64,000 nucleotides of DNA from Guyparkeria sp016278265 (GCF_044582145.1 NZ_JBDODO010000006.1); one strand, 5' to 3'; shown: positions 6,908 to 16,337, numbered from the stretch's first letter. Numbers and translations are program-made. Notes: generated from the letters alone by a model not told the origin.

Positions 6908-9571
6908 TCATTCGAGGCGATAGCGGCAGGCCCGGTTGCGCCCGGCCTCCTTGGCCTCGTACATGGCCGAGTCGGCCTGCTTGATCAGTGTCTCGTCGTC
7001 GATGCCGTTCGTCTGCGGGTAGTAGGTGTAACCGAGGCTTGCGGTGACCTGGATCGGCACCCCGTCGATGATCCGCTCCTTGGCGGCCGCCTCGATCAGG
7101 CGCTCGATGATCGGCTGGGCGTCCATCTCTTGGGTCAGCCCGCCCAGCAGGATCACGAATTCGTCGCCGCTAATGCGGGCGAGCGTGTCGAGCTCCCGCA
7201 ACTGGGCGCCGAGATCCTGCGCCATCTCGATCAGCAACTTATCGCCCATGTCGTGACCGTGTTCGTCGTTGACCGCCTTGAAGCCGTCCAGGTCGAGGAA
7301 CACGACGGCCAGCATCCCGCCGCGACGGCGCACCGCCGCCATGTTCTGGCGCAGTCGGTCGGACATCAGCACGCGGTTGGGCAGCCCGGTCAGGGCATCG
7401 TGGCTGGCTCGATGCTCGAGCTCCTTCTGGTAATTCTTGACGTCGGTGATGTCGCTGGCCAGCGCGATGTAGCTGCTCGGGTTGCCCTCGGCGTCGCGCA
7501 CCAGGCTGATGGTCAGGCGCTCGGCGAACAGCTCGCCGTTCTTGTGCCGGTTCCATAGCTCGCCGCTCCAGTAGCCGGCGGTCCGCAGCCGCTCGCGCAT
7601 CTGGCGGTAGAACTCGGCATCCTGCAGGCCGGACTGCAGGAACTTCGGCGTATGCCCGATCACCTCGTAGCGGCGCCAGCCGGTCATCTCGGTGAAGGCG
7701 GCGTTGACGTCGATGATGCGCGCGTCGAGGCCGGTGATCATGATGGCCTCGCGGGCGTGGACGAACACCGAGGCGGCCAGCTGCAGATCCTGCTCCATCC
7801 GCTTGCGGGACGTGATGTCCTGGTGGGTGCCCCACATGCGCAGCGGCTGGCCGTCATCGGTCCACTCGAGTACGCGGCCGCGGGTGAGGATCCACGGCCA
7901 GTGCCCATCCCGGTGGCGCATGCGCACCTCGGCCTCGAAATAGTCGCGCTCGTGGCGAAAGCAGGCCTGGAGCATCCGATTCGAGGCTTCCAGGTCGTCC
8001 GGATGGACGAACCGGTTCCAGGTCTCGAGGGTTGTCGGCTGCAACTCGTCGAGCCGGTAGCCGATCATCTCGGCCCAGCGCTCGTTTAACACCGTCTCCC
8101 CGGTCTGGATGTTCCATTCCCAGGTGCCGACGTTGGTGCCCTCGATGACGTTGTTCAGGCGTTCGCGCTCGCGTTCGAGGGCCTTCTCGGCCCGCTCGCG
8201 TTCGGTGATGTCGTGCACGATCACGAACATCTGCCCGCCGTCGGGCTTGTCGTGCAGCGGGGTGACATGCACCTCGACCCGCCGCTCCTCGCCCGAGCGC
8301 AACCGGTGGGTATGCAGGTGGCTGTAGCCAGCGGTGGTGTCGACATCACGTGTCTCGGCATAGTGCCGACAATGCGTCGCCCACAAATCCGCGATGGGAC
8401 GCCCTTCCAGCATGTCGCGCGGCCAGCCATAGAAATTGACCGCCGCCTGGTTGGCATCGATAATCTTGCAGCGCTCGAAGTCGATCAGCAACATCACCGA
8501 GGCGTTGTCCTCGAAAAAGCGCCGGAATCGTTCCTCACTCCGGCGCAGGGCGTGGTGCCGCATCAGCAGCGCCAGCGACAGGACGGTGATCAAAAGCACG
8601 GCGACCACCACCACGACCACCAGCATCCAGTATTGCGCCCAGATGTCGGCCGCCGTGATGTCCGGCGGGGTGTCGAACGGTGGCAGACTCAGGCGACGGC
8701 TGATCTCCTCGACCGAGGCGTAATCCCCCGGCGGGCCGAAGCCGGCGATGCCCGAGAGCATTGCGGCCGGATCGCTGGTATCGAGCGAGAACAGCGCCGC
8801 GCCGATACGCCGCTCCAGGTCCGCGTCCATGTGCTGCATGGTCACCATCGGCCACTCGGGGTACAGGCGGGTGGAGACCACGAACGGAAAGCTGCCGACC
8901 GGCTGCTTGTTCACCACACGCAGCTCGTCGAGGTGAGCCGCCCCGAGACTGCGCAGGTTCTCGAGCACGCCGGTGCGAATGAACCCGACGTCGGCCTTGC
9001 CGTTGAGCACCGCCTCAACCACCGCGTCGTGGGTGCCGACGAACTCGAAAGTCGCCTGCTCGCGCAGGTCGATACCCGCGTCGAACGCCTCGAACAGCGG
9101 GGCCCGGTACCCCCCGAGGAACCGGGTCCCGGGCGCGGCGATCGTCGGGCCCGCGAGATCCGCGAGTGTCTCGATTCCTGTCTTGTCCTTGCGCGTGATG
9201 ATCACCCCGCCAAGGCTGCGCGTGGTCTCGCCGTAATTGCGCGCCACCAGCGTGGCCAGCACGCCGGAGAGGGCGTTTTCCGAGCGCACCGTGATGTAGT
9301 GTGTCGGGTTGGTCAGCAGCAGGTCCACCTGGTTTCGCCGGATGGCATGGTCCAGCTGGTCGGGTGGCAGCACCTTGAGGCGGAATGTCACCCCGTCGAC
9401 GCTATCGTTGAGGTAGTCGATCAGTGGCTGGAAGCGCTGCTCCATGATGGGCGCCGGGCGCATGCCGAACACGCCCACGAGCACCTCGTCCTCGGCGATC
9501 AGCGCCTGGGCCGCACCAGTCCATAGCAGCAGCCCCAGCAGCAACGAAACGATCGGAGCACGGCGGATCAC
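6908..9571 (-). CDS. Diguanylate cyclase with PhnD-like periplasmic domain and three PAS domains
   Basis: An 887-residue protein. A signal peptide ends in TGAAQA, followed by a phosphonate/phosphite-type (PhnD-like) substrate-binding domain (about 30-310, beginning VLVGVFGMRPAPIMEQRF). A very hydrophobic TM segment follows (VVVVVVAVLLITVLSLALL, about 315-340). Then come three PAS domains (about 360-720) and a C-terminal GGDEF domain whose signature is SGDEF, a variant compatible with activity. The start is the GTG that overlaps the upstream stop by 4 bp (GTGA), with AGGGAG as ribosome-binding site; an ATG 39 nt further upstream is less likely. It probably converts periplasmic ligand binding into c-di-GMP synthesis. 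The coupled upstream gene encodes another substrate-binding protein, and no transporter permease or ATPase is nearby. Confidence 0.9.
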   Translation of the reverse strand: MIRRAPIVSLLLGLLLWTGAAQALIAEDEVLVGVFGMRPAPIMEQRFQPLIDYLNDSVDGVTFRLKVLPPDQLDHAIRRNQVDLLLTNPTHYITVRSENALSGVLATLVARNYGETTRSLGGVIITRKDKTGIETLADLAGPTIAAPGTRFLGGYRAPLFEAFDAGIDLREQATFEFVGTHDAVVEAVLNGKADVGFIRTGVLENLRSLGAAHLDELRVVNKQPVGSFPFVVSTRLYPEWPMVTMQHMDADLERRIGAALFSLDTSDPAAMLSGIAGFGPPGDYASVEEISRRLSLPPFDTPPDITAADIWAQYWMLVVVVVVAVLLITVLSLALLMRHHALRRSEERFRRFFEDNASVMLLIDFERCKIIDANQAAVNFYGWPRDMLEGRPIADLWATHCRHYAETRDVDTTAGYSHLHTHRLRSGEERRVEVHVTPLHDKPDGGQMFVIVHDITERERAEKALERERERLNNVIEGTNVGTWEWNIQTGETVLNERWAEMIGYRLDELQPTTLETWNRFVHPDDLEASNRMLQACFRHERDYFEAEVRMRHRDGHWPWILTRGRVLEWTDDGQPLRMWGTHQDITSRKRMEQDLQLAASVFVHAREAIMITGLDARIIDVNAAFTEMTGWRRYEVIGHTPKFLQSGLQDAEFYRQMRERLRTAGYWSGELWNRHKNGELFAERLTISLVRDAEGNPSSYIALASDITDVKNYQKELEHRASHDALTGLPNRVLMSDRLRQNMAAVRRRGGMLAVVFLDLDGFKAVNDEHGHDMGDKLLIEMAQDLGAQLRELDTLARISGDEFVILLGGLTQEMDAQPIIERLIEAAAKERIIDGVPIQVTASLGYTYYPQTNGIDDETLIKQADSAMYEAKEAGRNRACRYRLE

Positions 9572-10527
9572 GTGACCAACTCCCTGGGCAGGTAGGCGCC
9601 CGTCACCCATGTCTCGATCTCGGCGGGCGACGGCGGCTCACCTTCCGTGGCGAACAGGGGGTACATATAGTGGACGGCATCGAAGAGCCGCGAGGCGCGC
9701 GAGAGATAGTTGCGGTTGGCCTCGATCCCGGGCAGGAGGATACCGGCCATCGACCAAGCCACCACCCGCTCGGTCACATGCTGGGCATCGGCAATGCGGT
9801 AGACGGCGTCCTGCCGATTGGTTTGCAGATGGTGCAGCCCGCGGAAATGCGCGCGGATCACGTCCGTCAGCACCCGGTCGACGGCACCCAGCCGCTCGCG
9901 GCGCACGGCCAGGACATCGAAGATCATGTCGGGGAAATCGCGGCTGTCGATCAGGCGACGCGCCCCGGCATCGCGCAGGCGCGTGGCGATGGGTTCATAG
10001 CTGACCATCGCGTCCAGCTCGCCCTTGCGCCAGGTGCCCATCTGCTGATCGGCAGCGCGATCGACCACGGTCACATCGTCCCGGTCGAGATCCACCCGGG
10101 CGAGAACCTGGTCGAGCAGCATCTCGCCGACGCCGCCGAGTTCGACCCCGATGCGTTTGCCGGCGAGGTCCTCGATCGAGTCGATACCCTCACGCACCAT
10201 CACCACGTCGCCGCCCGAGGAGACGTCGAACACCATCACCACCACCAGGTCGAGGCCCGCCAGGCGCGCCCGGATCACCTCGTCTAGCGTCAGGGCAGCG
10301 GCATCCGCCTCGCCCCGGCGCAGATGATCCAGCGAGGTACTCGACGAGCCCAGTCGGGACAGCGAGGCTGTCGACGGCAGCCAGTCGAACTGGGAGGCGA
10401 GCAGCAGCGTCTCGTAGCCGATCCAGGGGTGATAGGCAACACGAATGGTCTGCGGGTGGGGCAGGCACCCGCCCAGAATGGAGGCACCGGCCAGCGGGGC
10501 GAGCGTCAGAAAGGTGCGTCGTTGCAT
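9568..10527 (-). CDS. Orphan NMT1/TauA-type substrate-binding lipoprotein
   Basis: A 319-residue periplasmic binding protein of the NMT1/TauA/SsuA fold (IRVAYHPWIGYETLLLASQ near the start, DLAGKRIGVELGGVGEMLL in the middle). The N-terminus MQRRTFLTLAPLAGASILGG followed by Cys combines a twin-arginine-like pair with a lipobox, suggesting a lipoprotein, perhaps Tat-exported. Relatives deliver sulfonates, pyrimidine precursors or similar small molecules to ABC transporters. Here no permease or ATPase gene adjoins. Instead the stop codon overlaps the start of a diguanylate cyclase carrying its own periplasmic binding domain, so a sensing role is more likely than transport. The ligand is unknown. 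Confidence 0.85.
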   Translation of the reverse strand: MQRRTFLTLAPLAGASILGGCLPHPQTIRVAYHPWIGYETLLLASQFDWLPSTASLSRLGSSSTSLDHLRRGEADAAALTLDEVIRARLAGLDLVVVMVFDVSSGGDVVMVREGIDSIEDLAGKRIGVELGGVGEMLLDQVLARVDLDRDDVTVVDRAADQQMGTWRKGELDAMVSYEPIATRLRDAGARRLIDSRDFPDMIFDVLAVRRERLGAVDRVLTDVIRAHFRGLHHLQTNRQDAVYRIADAQHVTERVVAWSMAGILLPGIEANRNYLSRASRLFDAVHYMYPLFATEGEPPSPAEIETWVTGAYLPRELVT

Positions 10528-10724
10528 GCGCTTCGTGCGTTATCCCTGGCGTTTCGACGACCCTTGGCCGCCCGGTTGGAACCTCGAGCAAGACGCATTC
10601 TCGGCGCCGCCTTGTCATGCTCGGTTAGCCCAACGTATCCAAATTCTGCGCGAAACACCATCACGAACACGGCATTTTTATCCATTCAAGTGAATGCTTA
10701 TAAAGATGCGCTACCCAAAACAGA

Positions 10725-10749
10725 ACGACCGGCCCGCACGGCCGGTCGT
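10725..10749 (-). terminator. Intrinsic terminator after the rhodanese-like gene
   Basis: A 10-bp perfect stem (ACGACCGGCC at 10725-10734, GGCCGGTCGT at 10740-10749) with a 5-nt loop, 20 nt beyond the stop codon. On the minus strand it is followed by TCTGTTTTGGG, a short T-rich run. Confidence 0.75.
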
Positions 10750-10769
10750 CGACGTCGCGGCCAGCGGCG

Positions 10770-11423
10770 TCAGGAGGGCTCGACGGTCGTCAGCCCGAGG
10801 GTGTGCCACATCTGCATGCCGCCGCGGTACCAGTAGATCTTGTCGGCCGGATAACCCATGCTTACCAGCGCCTTGATGTTGGTCGGTGATTGACCGCACC
10901 AGGGGCCATTGCAGAACAGCACCAGCTTCTTGGCCTGGCGAAAATCGAACAGACCGTCCTCCTTTTTTACGCCGAATTCGTCGAGCAGCAGTGTCTCAAC
11001 GACGAACGGATCGTAGGTGGAGGATCCCCCGTAGAGCTTGGTCCACGCGATGTTGACCGCGCTGGGAATGGTGCCCTTGTTGAACCAGTCGGGGGTACGC
11101 GAATCGATCAGCAGGAACTGATCCTCGCCCATCGCCCGATCGGCAAGCATTTCCAGCAGTTCGATCTCACCGATCGTATGCACCCCCGGCAGCAATTGCA
11201 TGGGCTGGACACAGAACGGCGGGCACTCCCGGCTGGTCTTGGCGTAATCCTCGTGGATGCGGCTATCGGGATCCTGGTCGCGCTTGATCACGACCTCTTC
11301 GCCCTCGTGCATCACGGTGACCGATTCCAGATCCGTGGTGACCTTGACCTTCATTTCCTGCGCGCCCGCCACGCCGGCGGCAGCCAGCAGTGTCGCGCCG
11401 ATCAACCAGACTGGTTGTTTCAT
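10770..11423 (-). CDS. Exported rhodanese-like protein
   Basis: A 217-residue protein with a Sec signal peptide (MKQPVWLIGATLLAAAGVAG, cleavage after AQA-like residues) and a C-terminal rhodanese-type domain. The domain shows FLLIDSRTPDWFNKGTIPSA and the active-site loop LVLFCNGPWCGQSPTN, with Cys in the catalytic position and a second Cys four residues on. Another pair of Cys (CPPFC) lies near residue 67-71 in the N-terminal part. Members of this group act on sulfane sulfur or redox carriers in the periplasm; the precise substrate is unknown. A strong GGGAGG site precedes the ATG. It has its own terminator. Confidence 0.85.
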   Translation of the reverse strand: MKQPVWLIGATLLAAAGVAGAQEMKVKVTTDLESVTVMHEGEEVVIKRDQDPDSRIHEDYAKTSRECPPFCVQPMQLLPGVHTIGEIELLEMLADRAMGEDQFLLIDSRTPDWFNKGTIPSAVNIAWTKLYGGSSTYDPFVVETLLLDEFGVKKEDGLFDFRQAKKLVLFCNGPWCGQSPTNIKALVSMGYPADKIYWYRGGMQMWHTLGLTTVEPS

Positions 11424-11458
11424 GGCCTGCCTCCCTTTCGTTTGAACCTAGAGGGAGT

Positions 11459-12829
11459 CTAGGCCGCGTTTCCCGACCCTGCATGGCAGCAGCGCACCGT
11501 CTCGCCGCGACCAATGCCGTAATAGAGCCAGCCCGCGGCCTTCAGTCGCTCGGGATCGTAGAGATTGCGGCCATCGACGATCAGCGGTTCGGCGAGCGAG
11601 TCGCGCATCAGGTCGAAGTCCGGCGCACGGAAGGCCTTCCACTCGGTGCAGATCACCAGCGCATCCGCGCCCTTGAGCGCGGCATCGCGCGTGCCCACCA
11701 GGGACAGGTCGTCACGGTGGCCATAGATACGCTGGGTCTCTTCCATGGCTTCGGGATCGAAGGCCTGCACGCGCGCGCCGGCGGCCCACAGGGCCTCCAT
11801 CAGGGTGCGCGACGGCGCCTCGCGCATGTCGTCGGTATTGGGCTTGAAGGCGAGCCCCCACAGGGCGAAGGTCTTGCCGGCAAGCGCCTCGACGCTGCCG
11901 TAGTGCGAGACCAGCATCTCGAACGGGCGCTGCTTCTGGCGCCGATTGACCGCCTCGACGGCATCCAGCAGCAGCGGCTCGTGGTCGACCGAATGGGCGA
12001 TCCGCGAGAGCGCCTGGACGTCCTTGGGGAAACACGAGCCGCCGTACCCGCAGCCGGGATAGATGAAGTGATAACCGATACGCGGGTCCGAACCGATCCC
12101 GAGGCGCACGCTCTCGATGTCGGCCCCGAGTCGTTCGGCCAGGCTGGCCAGCTCGTTCATGAAGCTGATCTTGGTCGCCAGCATGGCGTTGGCGGCATAC
12201 TTGGTCAGCTCGGCCGAGCGCAGGTCCATCACGATCACGCGGTCGTGGTTGCGATTGAATGGCGCGTAGAGCTCGCGCATCACCGCCTCGCTGTGCGGGT
12301 CACTGGTGCCGACGATGATGCGATCGGGCTTCATGAAGTCGTTGACCGCCGCCCCTTCCTTGAGGAATTCGGGGTTGGAGACCACGTCGAAGTCGAGCGA
12401 TACGCCGCGTTGGGCGAGCGTCGCGGCGAGCACGTCGCGCACCTGGTCACCGGTGCCCACCGGCACGGTCGACTTGTTGATGACGATCTTGGCCGCGTCC
12501 ATGTGCTCGGCGATGGTCGCCGCCACAGCCCGCACGTACTGGAGATCCGCCGAACCATCCTCGTCGGGCGGCGTGCCGACGGCGATGAACTGCAACTCGC
12601 CAAAGGCGACCCCCCGGGCCGCGTCGGTGGTGAAGTGCAGGCGACCCTGCTCGTGGTTCTCGCGCACGATCGGTTCGAGACCCGGCTCGTAGATCGGGAT
12701 CACGCCGTCGTTGAGCCGCGCGATCTTGTCGGGATCGACGTCCACGCAGGTCACTTCGTGACCCACCTCGGCAAGACAGGCGCCCGTGACCAGCCCGACG
12801 TAGCCGGTACCGAAAATCGTGACCTTCAT
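11459..12829 (-). CDS. ugd: UDP-glucose 6-dehydrogenase
   Basis: A 456-residue cytoplasmic NAD-dependent enzyme that oxidises UDP-glucose to UDP-glucuronate for surface polysaccharides. It begins MKVTIFGTGYVGLVTGACLA, the Rossmann motif of the UDP-glucose/GDP-mannose dehydrogenase family. It carries the catalytic-cysteine motif GCGYGGSCFPKDVQAL near residue 260 and the central ELTKYAANAMLATKISFMNE segment. Length is normal for the family. The ATG overlaps the stop of darP by 4 bp, so the two are translated together. UDP-glucuronate could feed amino-arabinose or glucuronate-containing glycans; an ArnT-like transferase is encoded at 17011-18576. Confidence 0.95.
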   Translation of the reverse strand: MKVTIFGTGYVGLVTGACLAEVGHEVTCVDVDPDKIARLNDGVIPIYEPGLEPIVRENHEQGRLHFTTDAARGVAFGELQFIAVGTPPDEDGSADLQYVRAVAATIAEHMDAAKIVINKSTVPVGTGDQVRDVLAATLAQRGVSLDFDVVSNPEFLKEGAAVNDFMKPDRIIVGTSDPHSEAVMRELYAPFNRNHDRVIVMDLRSAELTKYAANAMLATKISFMNELASLAERLGADIESVRLGIGSDPRIGYHFIYPGCGYGGSCFPKDVQALSRIAHSVDHEPLLLDAVEAVNRRQKQRPFEMLVSHYGSVEALAGKTFALWGLAFKPNTDDMREAPSRTLMEALWAAGARVQAFDPEAMEETQRIYGHRDDLSLVGTRDAALKGADALVICTEWKAFRAPDFDLMRDSLAEPLIVDGRNLYDPERLKAAGWLYYGIGRGETVRCCHAGSGNAA

Positions 12830-13389
12830 GTGTCGCTCGTTCCTTCTTCGTTGATCTCGCCGACCGCCTCGATCACCGAACGCACCTCGAGGAACAAGGC
12901 GCGACTGGCCTTGCCGTACTCCTCACGCGCGGCTTCCGTACGCGCCCCACGCTGGAGTTGCCGCAGGTGTTGCACGTCCACGGCCGCATAGGAGTCGATA
13001 AAGCGCGTGATCGCCTCGAGGTCCTCGATCAGCGCATCCCGCCAGGCCTCGGCCTGCATCTGCAGACGCTGGTTTTCCGGCGAGTGGGGGTCAAGGCGTT
13101 TGAGGGCGGCATCGATGGCCTCGACGTCCTCTTCGCGCATCAGGCGGCCAATGTACTGGCGCTGTCGTTTGGCCGCCCCCCGTGAACGCGTCGCCTTGAG
13201 CTGCTCGACGCCATCGCGCAGCCGGTCACTGATCGGCAGGTGATCCAGGGTATCGGCATCCAGTTCGGCCAGGCCCACGCCCAACGCCTGGGCGGCATGC
13301 GCCTCGCGCTTGACCTGGGACTTGCTCGGGCCGAACTCTTCCTCGTCGTGCGCCTCGGACGAATCGGGCGGCAAGTGGTGCTCGGACAT
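12826..13389 (-). CDS. darP: Ribosome-associated protein DarP (YjgA, DUF615)
   Basis: A 187-residue, highly charged alpha-helical protein of the YjgA/DUF615 family, which associates with 50S ribosomal particles and helps late large-subunit assembly. Typical features are the SKSQVKREAHAAQALG segment (about 22-37), LDHLPISDRLRDGVEQ, and the RGAAKRQRQYIGRLMRE motif near residue 70-90. A GGAG ribosome-binding site precedes the ATG. The gene overlaps ugd by 4 bp; the pairing with a sugar-nucleotide enzyme is unusual and probably reflects only co-transcription. Confidence 0.92.
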   Translation of the reverse strand: MSEHHLPPDSSEAHDEEEFGPSKSQVKREAHAAQALGVGLAELDADTLDHLPISDRLRDGVEQLKATRSRGAAKRQRQYIGRLMREEDVEAIDAALKRLDPHSPENQRLQMQAEAWRDALIEDLEAITRFIDSYAAVDVQHLRQLQRGARTEAAREEYGKASRALFLEVRSVIEAVGEINEEGTSDT

Positions 13390-13526
13390 GGTCGCTCCCG
13401 GCTATGGCCGACGGTGGCCGCGTATGGCCAACGATGGCTATCTGTGACTTGAGTGCCGGATTCTACCCAATTCCTCGCCTCAGGCGGCGCCAAATGGCCG
13501 ACCGCCTCGGCAAAGCAGACTGGCGG

Positions 13527-14015
13527 TCAACCGTTACGCGGTGATGACTCGACCGGATTAAGCTTCCAGATCCGCGCATTGAGCATGGCGGCGAAGGCGA
13601 CCCAGAACCAGTAGGGAATCAGGAGCGCGGCGGCGATCGCGCTCACCTGGCCGAACAGCACGATGGTGAGACTAAGCACCATCCACAGCAGGAGGATATC
13701 CACCAGCCCCGCCACGATCCGACGCCGACCGAAGAACAGCCACGACCAGGCGGCGTTGAACACCAGTTGCAGCCCATAGAGGACCAGGCCGGCGGTGCGG
13801 GCGGTCGATTCGTCGGCCATGAACACGCGCCAGGCGGCCACCGCCATCAGCAAATAGAGGATCGCCCAGGCGATGGGAAAGACCTTGTCCGGCGGGGTCC
13901 AGGACGGCTTGGCCAGGGTCCGGTACCAGTCATCGGGACGAAAGATGCCCCCGGTCAGGGCCGTCAGCGCCACCAGAACGATGGACCCCATCAGGACCGC
14001 AATCGATTCAACCAT
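13527..14015 (-). CDS. tspO: TspO/MBR family tryptophan-rich sensory protein
   Basis: A 162-residue membrane protein with five predicted helices, of the TspO/peripheral benzodiazepine receptor family. Members bind porphyrins and influence tetrapyrrole and stress responses. The conserved WYRTLAKPSWTPPDKVFPIA loop lies near residue 30-50, and NAAWSWLFFGRRR near residue 86-98. A GGAGA site lies upstream of the ATG. It stands as a single gene between darP and truD, with about 85-140 bp on either side. hemA is elsewhere in the window and not linked. Confidence 0.92.
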   Translation of the reverse strand: MVESIAVLMGSIVLVALTALTGGIFRPDDWYRTLAKPSWTPPDKVFPIAWAILYLLMAVAAWRVFMADESTARTAGLVLYGLQLVFNAAWSWLFFGRRRIVAGLVDILLLWMVLSLTIVLFGQVSAIAAALLIPYWFWVAFAAMLNARIWKLNPVESSPRNG

Positions 14016-14101
14016 CGGAAACTCTCCTCACGTGTCGGACTGGAGAGAGCCTAGTCGGGCGGGCAGCGAGCTGCTGCCGGCAGCGCCACGACGCCGCCCC
14101 G

Positions 14102-15241
14102 TTAACTGATCACCTTGGCGGCAAACAGTTCGGCCACCAGCTCGGTGGCGTAGCTGCCGGGCGGCAGGGAAAAGGCCAATTCGACCTGACCGCCCTCGAC
14201 GCGATAGTCGAGATCGGGCACCCGAACCGCCAGGGGACGGCGGTCGGCGGCGACTCGCCAGTCGGCGAGCCAACGCCGCCAGATCTCTGCTCCGAAGCGC
14301 GCCAGCATCTCGTCGGCCAGGGCCGTCTCACGCTCGGCGACCGCGCTTTCGGCCTGGGACACCCCCTCGCCCCACAGTGGCCCGGTGGGGGTAACATCCC
14401 CCTGCTCGAGGCGCGTCTGCAGGGCATCGAGTTCGTCGGGCTCGGCAGGGAAACGGCTGCGCGACCCGGCCAGTTGCAAGAGATCACCGGGTTCGACGCG
14501 GTCAACGGTGCCGGCCATGAGGCGCTCGGCGAGCACGTGATCGAAGATCGCCGAGCGCAGGGTGGAAAGCAGCCAGTTGCGGGCCTGGCGCTTGGGGCGT
14601 CCGGTCCGGATGCCCTGCCCCCACTCGACCAGCCCGCGCAGGTTGCTGAACTGGCGGCCGTAACGCTGTTCGCCGAAGTAGTTGGCCATGCCACGCGAGG
14701 CCAGACCCGGGGCGCGTCGCGCGAGATAGGCCGACAGATCGCCGTCCGTCTCCGCGTCGAGGCGCTCGACGTGGTCGAGCTGCAATCGAAAGCGGTTGGC
14801 GCGGTGGGTGCCGCGACGCAGCTTGCGGTCGTGACGATCGATCTCGAGCAGGCCGACACCCGCCTCCTGGCAGGCGCGCTCGAATGCCTCGGGGTCGAAG
14901 GACTCGTGCGGAATGCTCAGCCACTGGGTGGTGATCGCCTGCCGATCCTTAAGACCGGAAAAGCCGATGTCGCGGGCGCGCGTGCCCGTCACTTTCGCCA
15001 TCCAGTCGACCAGCGCGCCGGTGGTCATCTCGCGCTTTTCCAGTCGCAATAGCCAGTGATTGCCGGCACCGCTGGGCGCAAACCCCAGGTCCTCGTCGAC
15101 CCGGAACGACTCGGGCGTCTGCTTGATCGCCGCCTGCCACAACGGCGGCCCCGACAAGCGTGGGCGTGCCGAGCCCGGCGCGCCCGACCAGTCGAGGGGT
15201 GGCTGACAAGTCATCGCAGGGCGTTCGTCGGCATCACTCAT
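14102..15241 (-). CDS. truD: tRNA pseudouridine(13) synthase TruD
   Basis: About 379 residues. TruD makes pseudouridine at position 13 of certain tRNAs. It shows KQTPESFRVDEDLGF near the start, the catalytic-Asp motif GFSGLKDRQAIT near residue 90-101, NYFGEQRYGR (about 187-196) and a C-terminal core typical of the family. The start chosen (MSDADERPAM) overlaps the pyrC stop by 8 bp; a second ATG nine codons on is also possible, and the family core begins later still. Translation is probably coupled to pyrC. Confidence 0.93.
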   Translation of the reverse strand: MSDADERPAMTCQPPLDWSGAPGSARPRLSGPPLWQAAIKQTPESFRVDEDLGFAPSGAGNHWLLRLEKREMTTGALVDWMAKVTGTRARDIGFSGLKDRQAITTQWLSIPHESFDPEAFERACQEAGVGLLEIDRHDRKLRRGTHRANRFRLQLDHVERLDAETDGDLSAYLARRAPGLASRGMANYFGEQRYGRQFSNLRGLVEWGQGIRTGRPKRQARNWLLSTLRSAIFDHVLAERLMAGTVDRVEPGDLLQLAGSRSRFPAEPDELDALQTRLEQGDVTPTGPLWGEGVSQAESAVAERETALADEMLARFGAEIWRRWLADWRVAADRRPLAVRVPDLDYRVEGGQVELAFSLPPGSYATELVAELFAAKVIS

Positions 15242-16277
15242 CGAGCAAGGAGGCCGTCCACTCGATCGTCTCGCCACTCAAGAACGGCACCACCACGTCA
15301 CCGCCGCAGTCGAACGGCGCCGGCACGACCTGGGCCTTTCGCTCCAGTCGCAGGCGCCGCTCGTTGGCCGGCAACCCGTAGAAGCGCGGGCCGTTGAGAC
15401 TGGTAAAGGCTTCCAGACGGTCGAGCGCGCCCAGCTGGTCGAACACCTGGGTGTAGAGCTCGGTGGCCACCGGCGCGGTGAACGCCCCCGCACAACCGCA
15501 GGCGGATTCCTTGGCGCCCTTGGGGTGCGGGGCACTGTCGGTGCCCATGAAGAACTTGCCCGACGGGTCGACTGCTGCCTCCAAGAGCGCCTCGCGATGC
15601 TTCTCACGCTTGAGGATCGGCAGACAGTAGTAGTGCGGGCGAATCCCGCCGGCCAGCATCGCGTTGCGGTTGAACATCAGATGATGCGCGGTGATGGTCG
15701 CGCCGAGGCGTTCGCCCTGGGAGCGCACGAAGGCGACCGCCTGGGCGGTGGTGATGTGCTCCATCACCACCCGCAGGTTCGGGTAGCGCTCGAGCATCGG
15801 CGAGAGCACCCGCTCGATGAATACCGCCTCGCGATCGAAGATGTCCACCGTCGGGTCGACCACCTCGCCGTGGACGCACAGCGGCAGACCGGTGCGCTCA
15901 AGCGCGGCGAGCACCGACTCGATCGCCAGTGGATCGGTGACCCCGTTCTCGGAATTGGTGGTTGCTCCGGCCGGGTAGAGCTTGACCGCGTGGATGTGCG
16001 GCTCGGCCGCGGCCTGCTCGATCTCGGTGGCCGTGGTGCGGTCGGTGAGATAGAGCGTCATCAACGGCTCGAAACCCCTGTCCGACCCCACGGCGGCCAG
16101 GATGCGGTCCCGGTAGGCCCGGGCCTCGGCCACGCTCGTCACCGGCGGCACCAGGTTCGGCATGATGATCGCCCGAGCACACTGGCCCGCCGAGAACTTG
16201 GCGACCGCCTCGAGCATGGCGCCGTCGCGCAGGTGCAGGTGCCAGTCGTCCGGCTGGCGAATGATCAGTTCATCCAC
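15234..16277 (-). CDS. pyrC: Dihydroorotase (type II)
   Basis: About 347 residues. It catalyses the reversible cyclisation of carbamoyl-aspartate to dihydroorotate in pyrimidine synthesis. The zinc-binding HLHLRDG motif sits near residue 12-18; KLYPAGATTNSENGV supplies the lysine that is carbamylated in the family. The C-terminal GTDSAPHPKGAKE motif is complete. No ATG is available; GTG at 16277 is chosen because AGGA lies six bases upstream, with TTG at 16283 as an alternative just after an in-frame stop. pyrD is at 18766 on the other strand. Confidence 0.95.
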   Translation of the reverse strand: MDELIIRQPDDWHLHLRDGAMLEAVAKFSAGQCARAIIMPNLVPPVTSVAEARAYRDRILAAVGSDRGFEPLMTLYLTDRTTATEIEQAAAEPHIHAVKLYPAGATTNSENGVTDPLAIESVLAALERTGLPLCVHGEVVDPTVDIFDREAVFIERVLSPMLERYPNLRVVMEHITTAQAVAFVRSQGERLGATITAHHLMFNRNAMLAGGIRPHYYCLPILKREKHREALLEAAVDPSGKFFMGTDSAPHPKGAKESACGCAGAFTAPVATELYTQVFDQLGALDRLEAFTSLNGPRFYGLPANERRLRLERKAQVVPAPFDCGGDVVVPFLSGETIEWTASLLDE

Positions 16278-16337
16278 AAACAATCCTTAATGGGATCAAT
16301 GGGTTTCGATTGGTTATTCACACGTCACTCGAGGAAT

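Noticed and set aside
8213..9526. 437-codon plus-strand frame opposite the PhnD-like cyclase
   Set aside because: His/Arg-rich shadow frame; the minus-strand protein has clear domains throughout.
11390..12991. Plus-strand frame opposite ugd
   Set aside because: A shadow of the UDP-glucose dehydrogenase gene with no recognisable domain.
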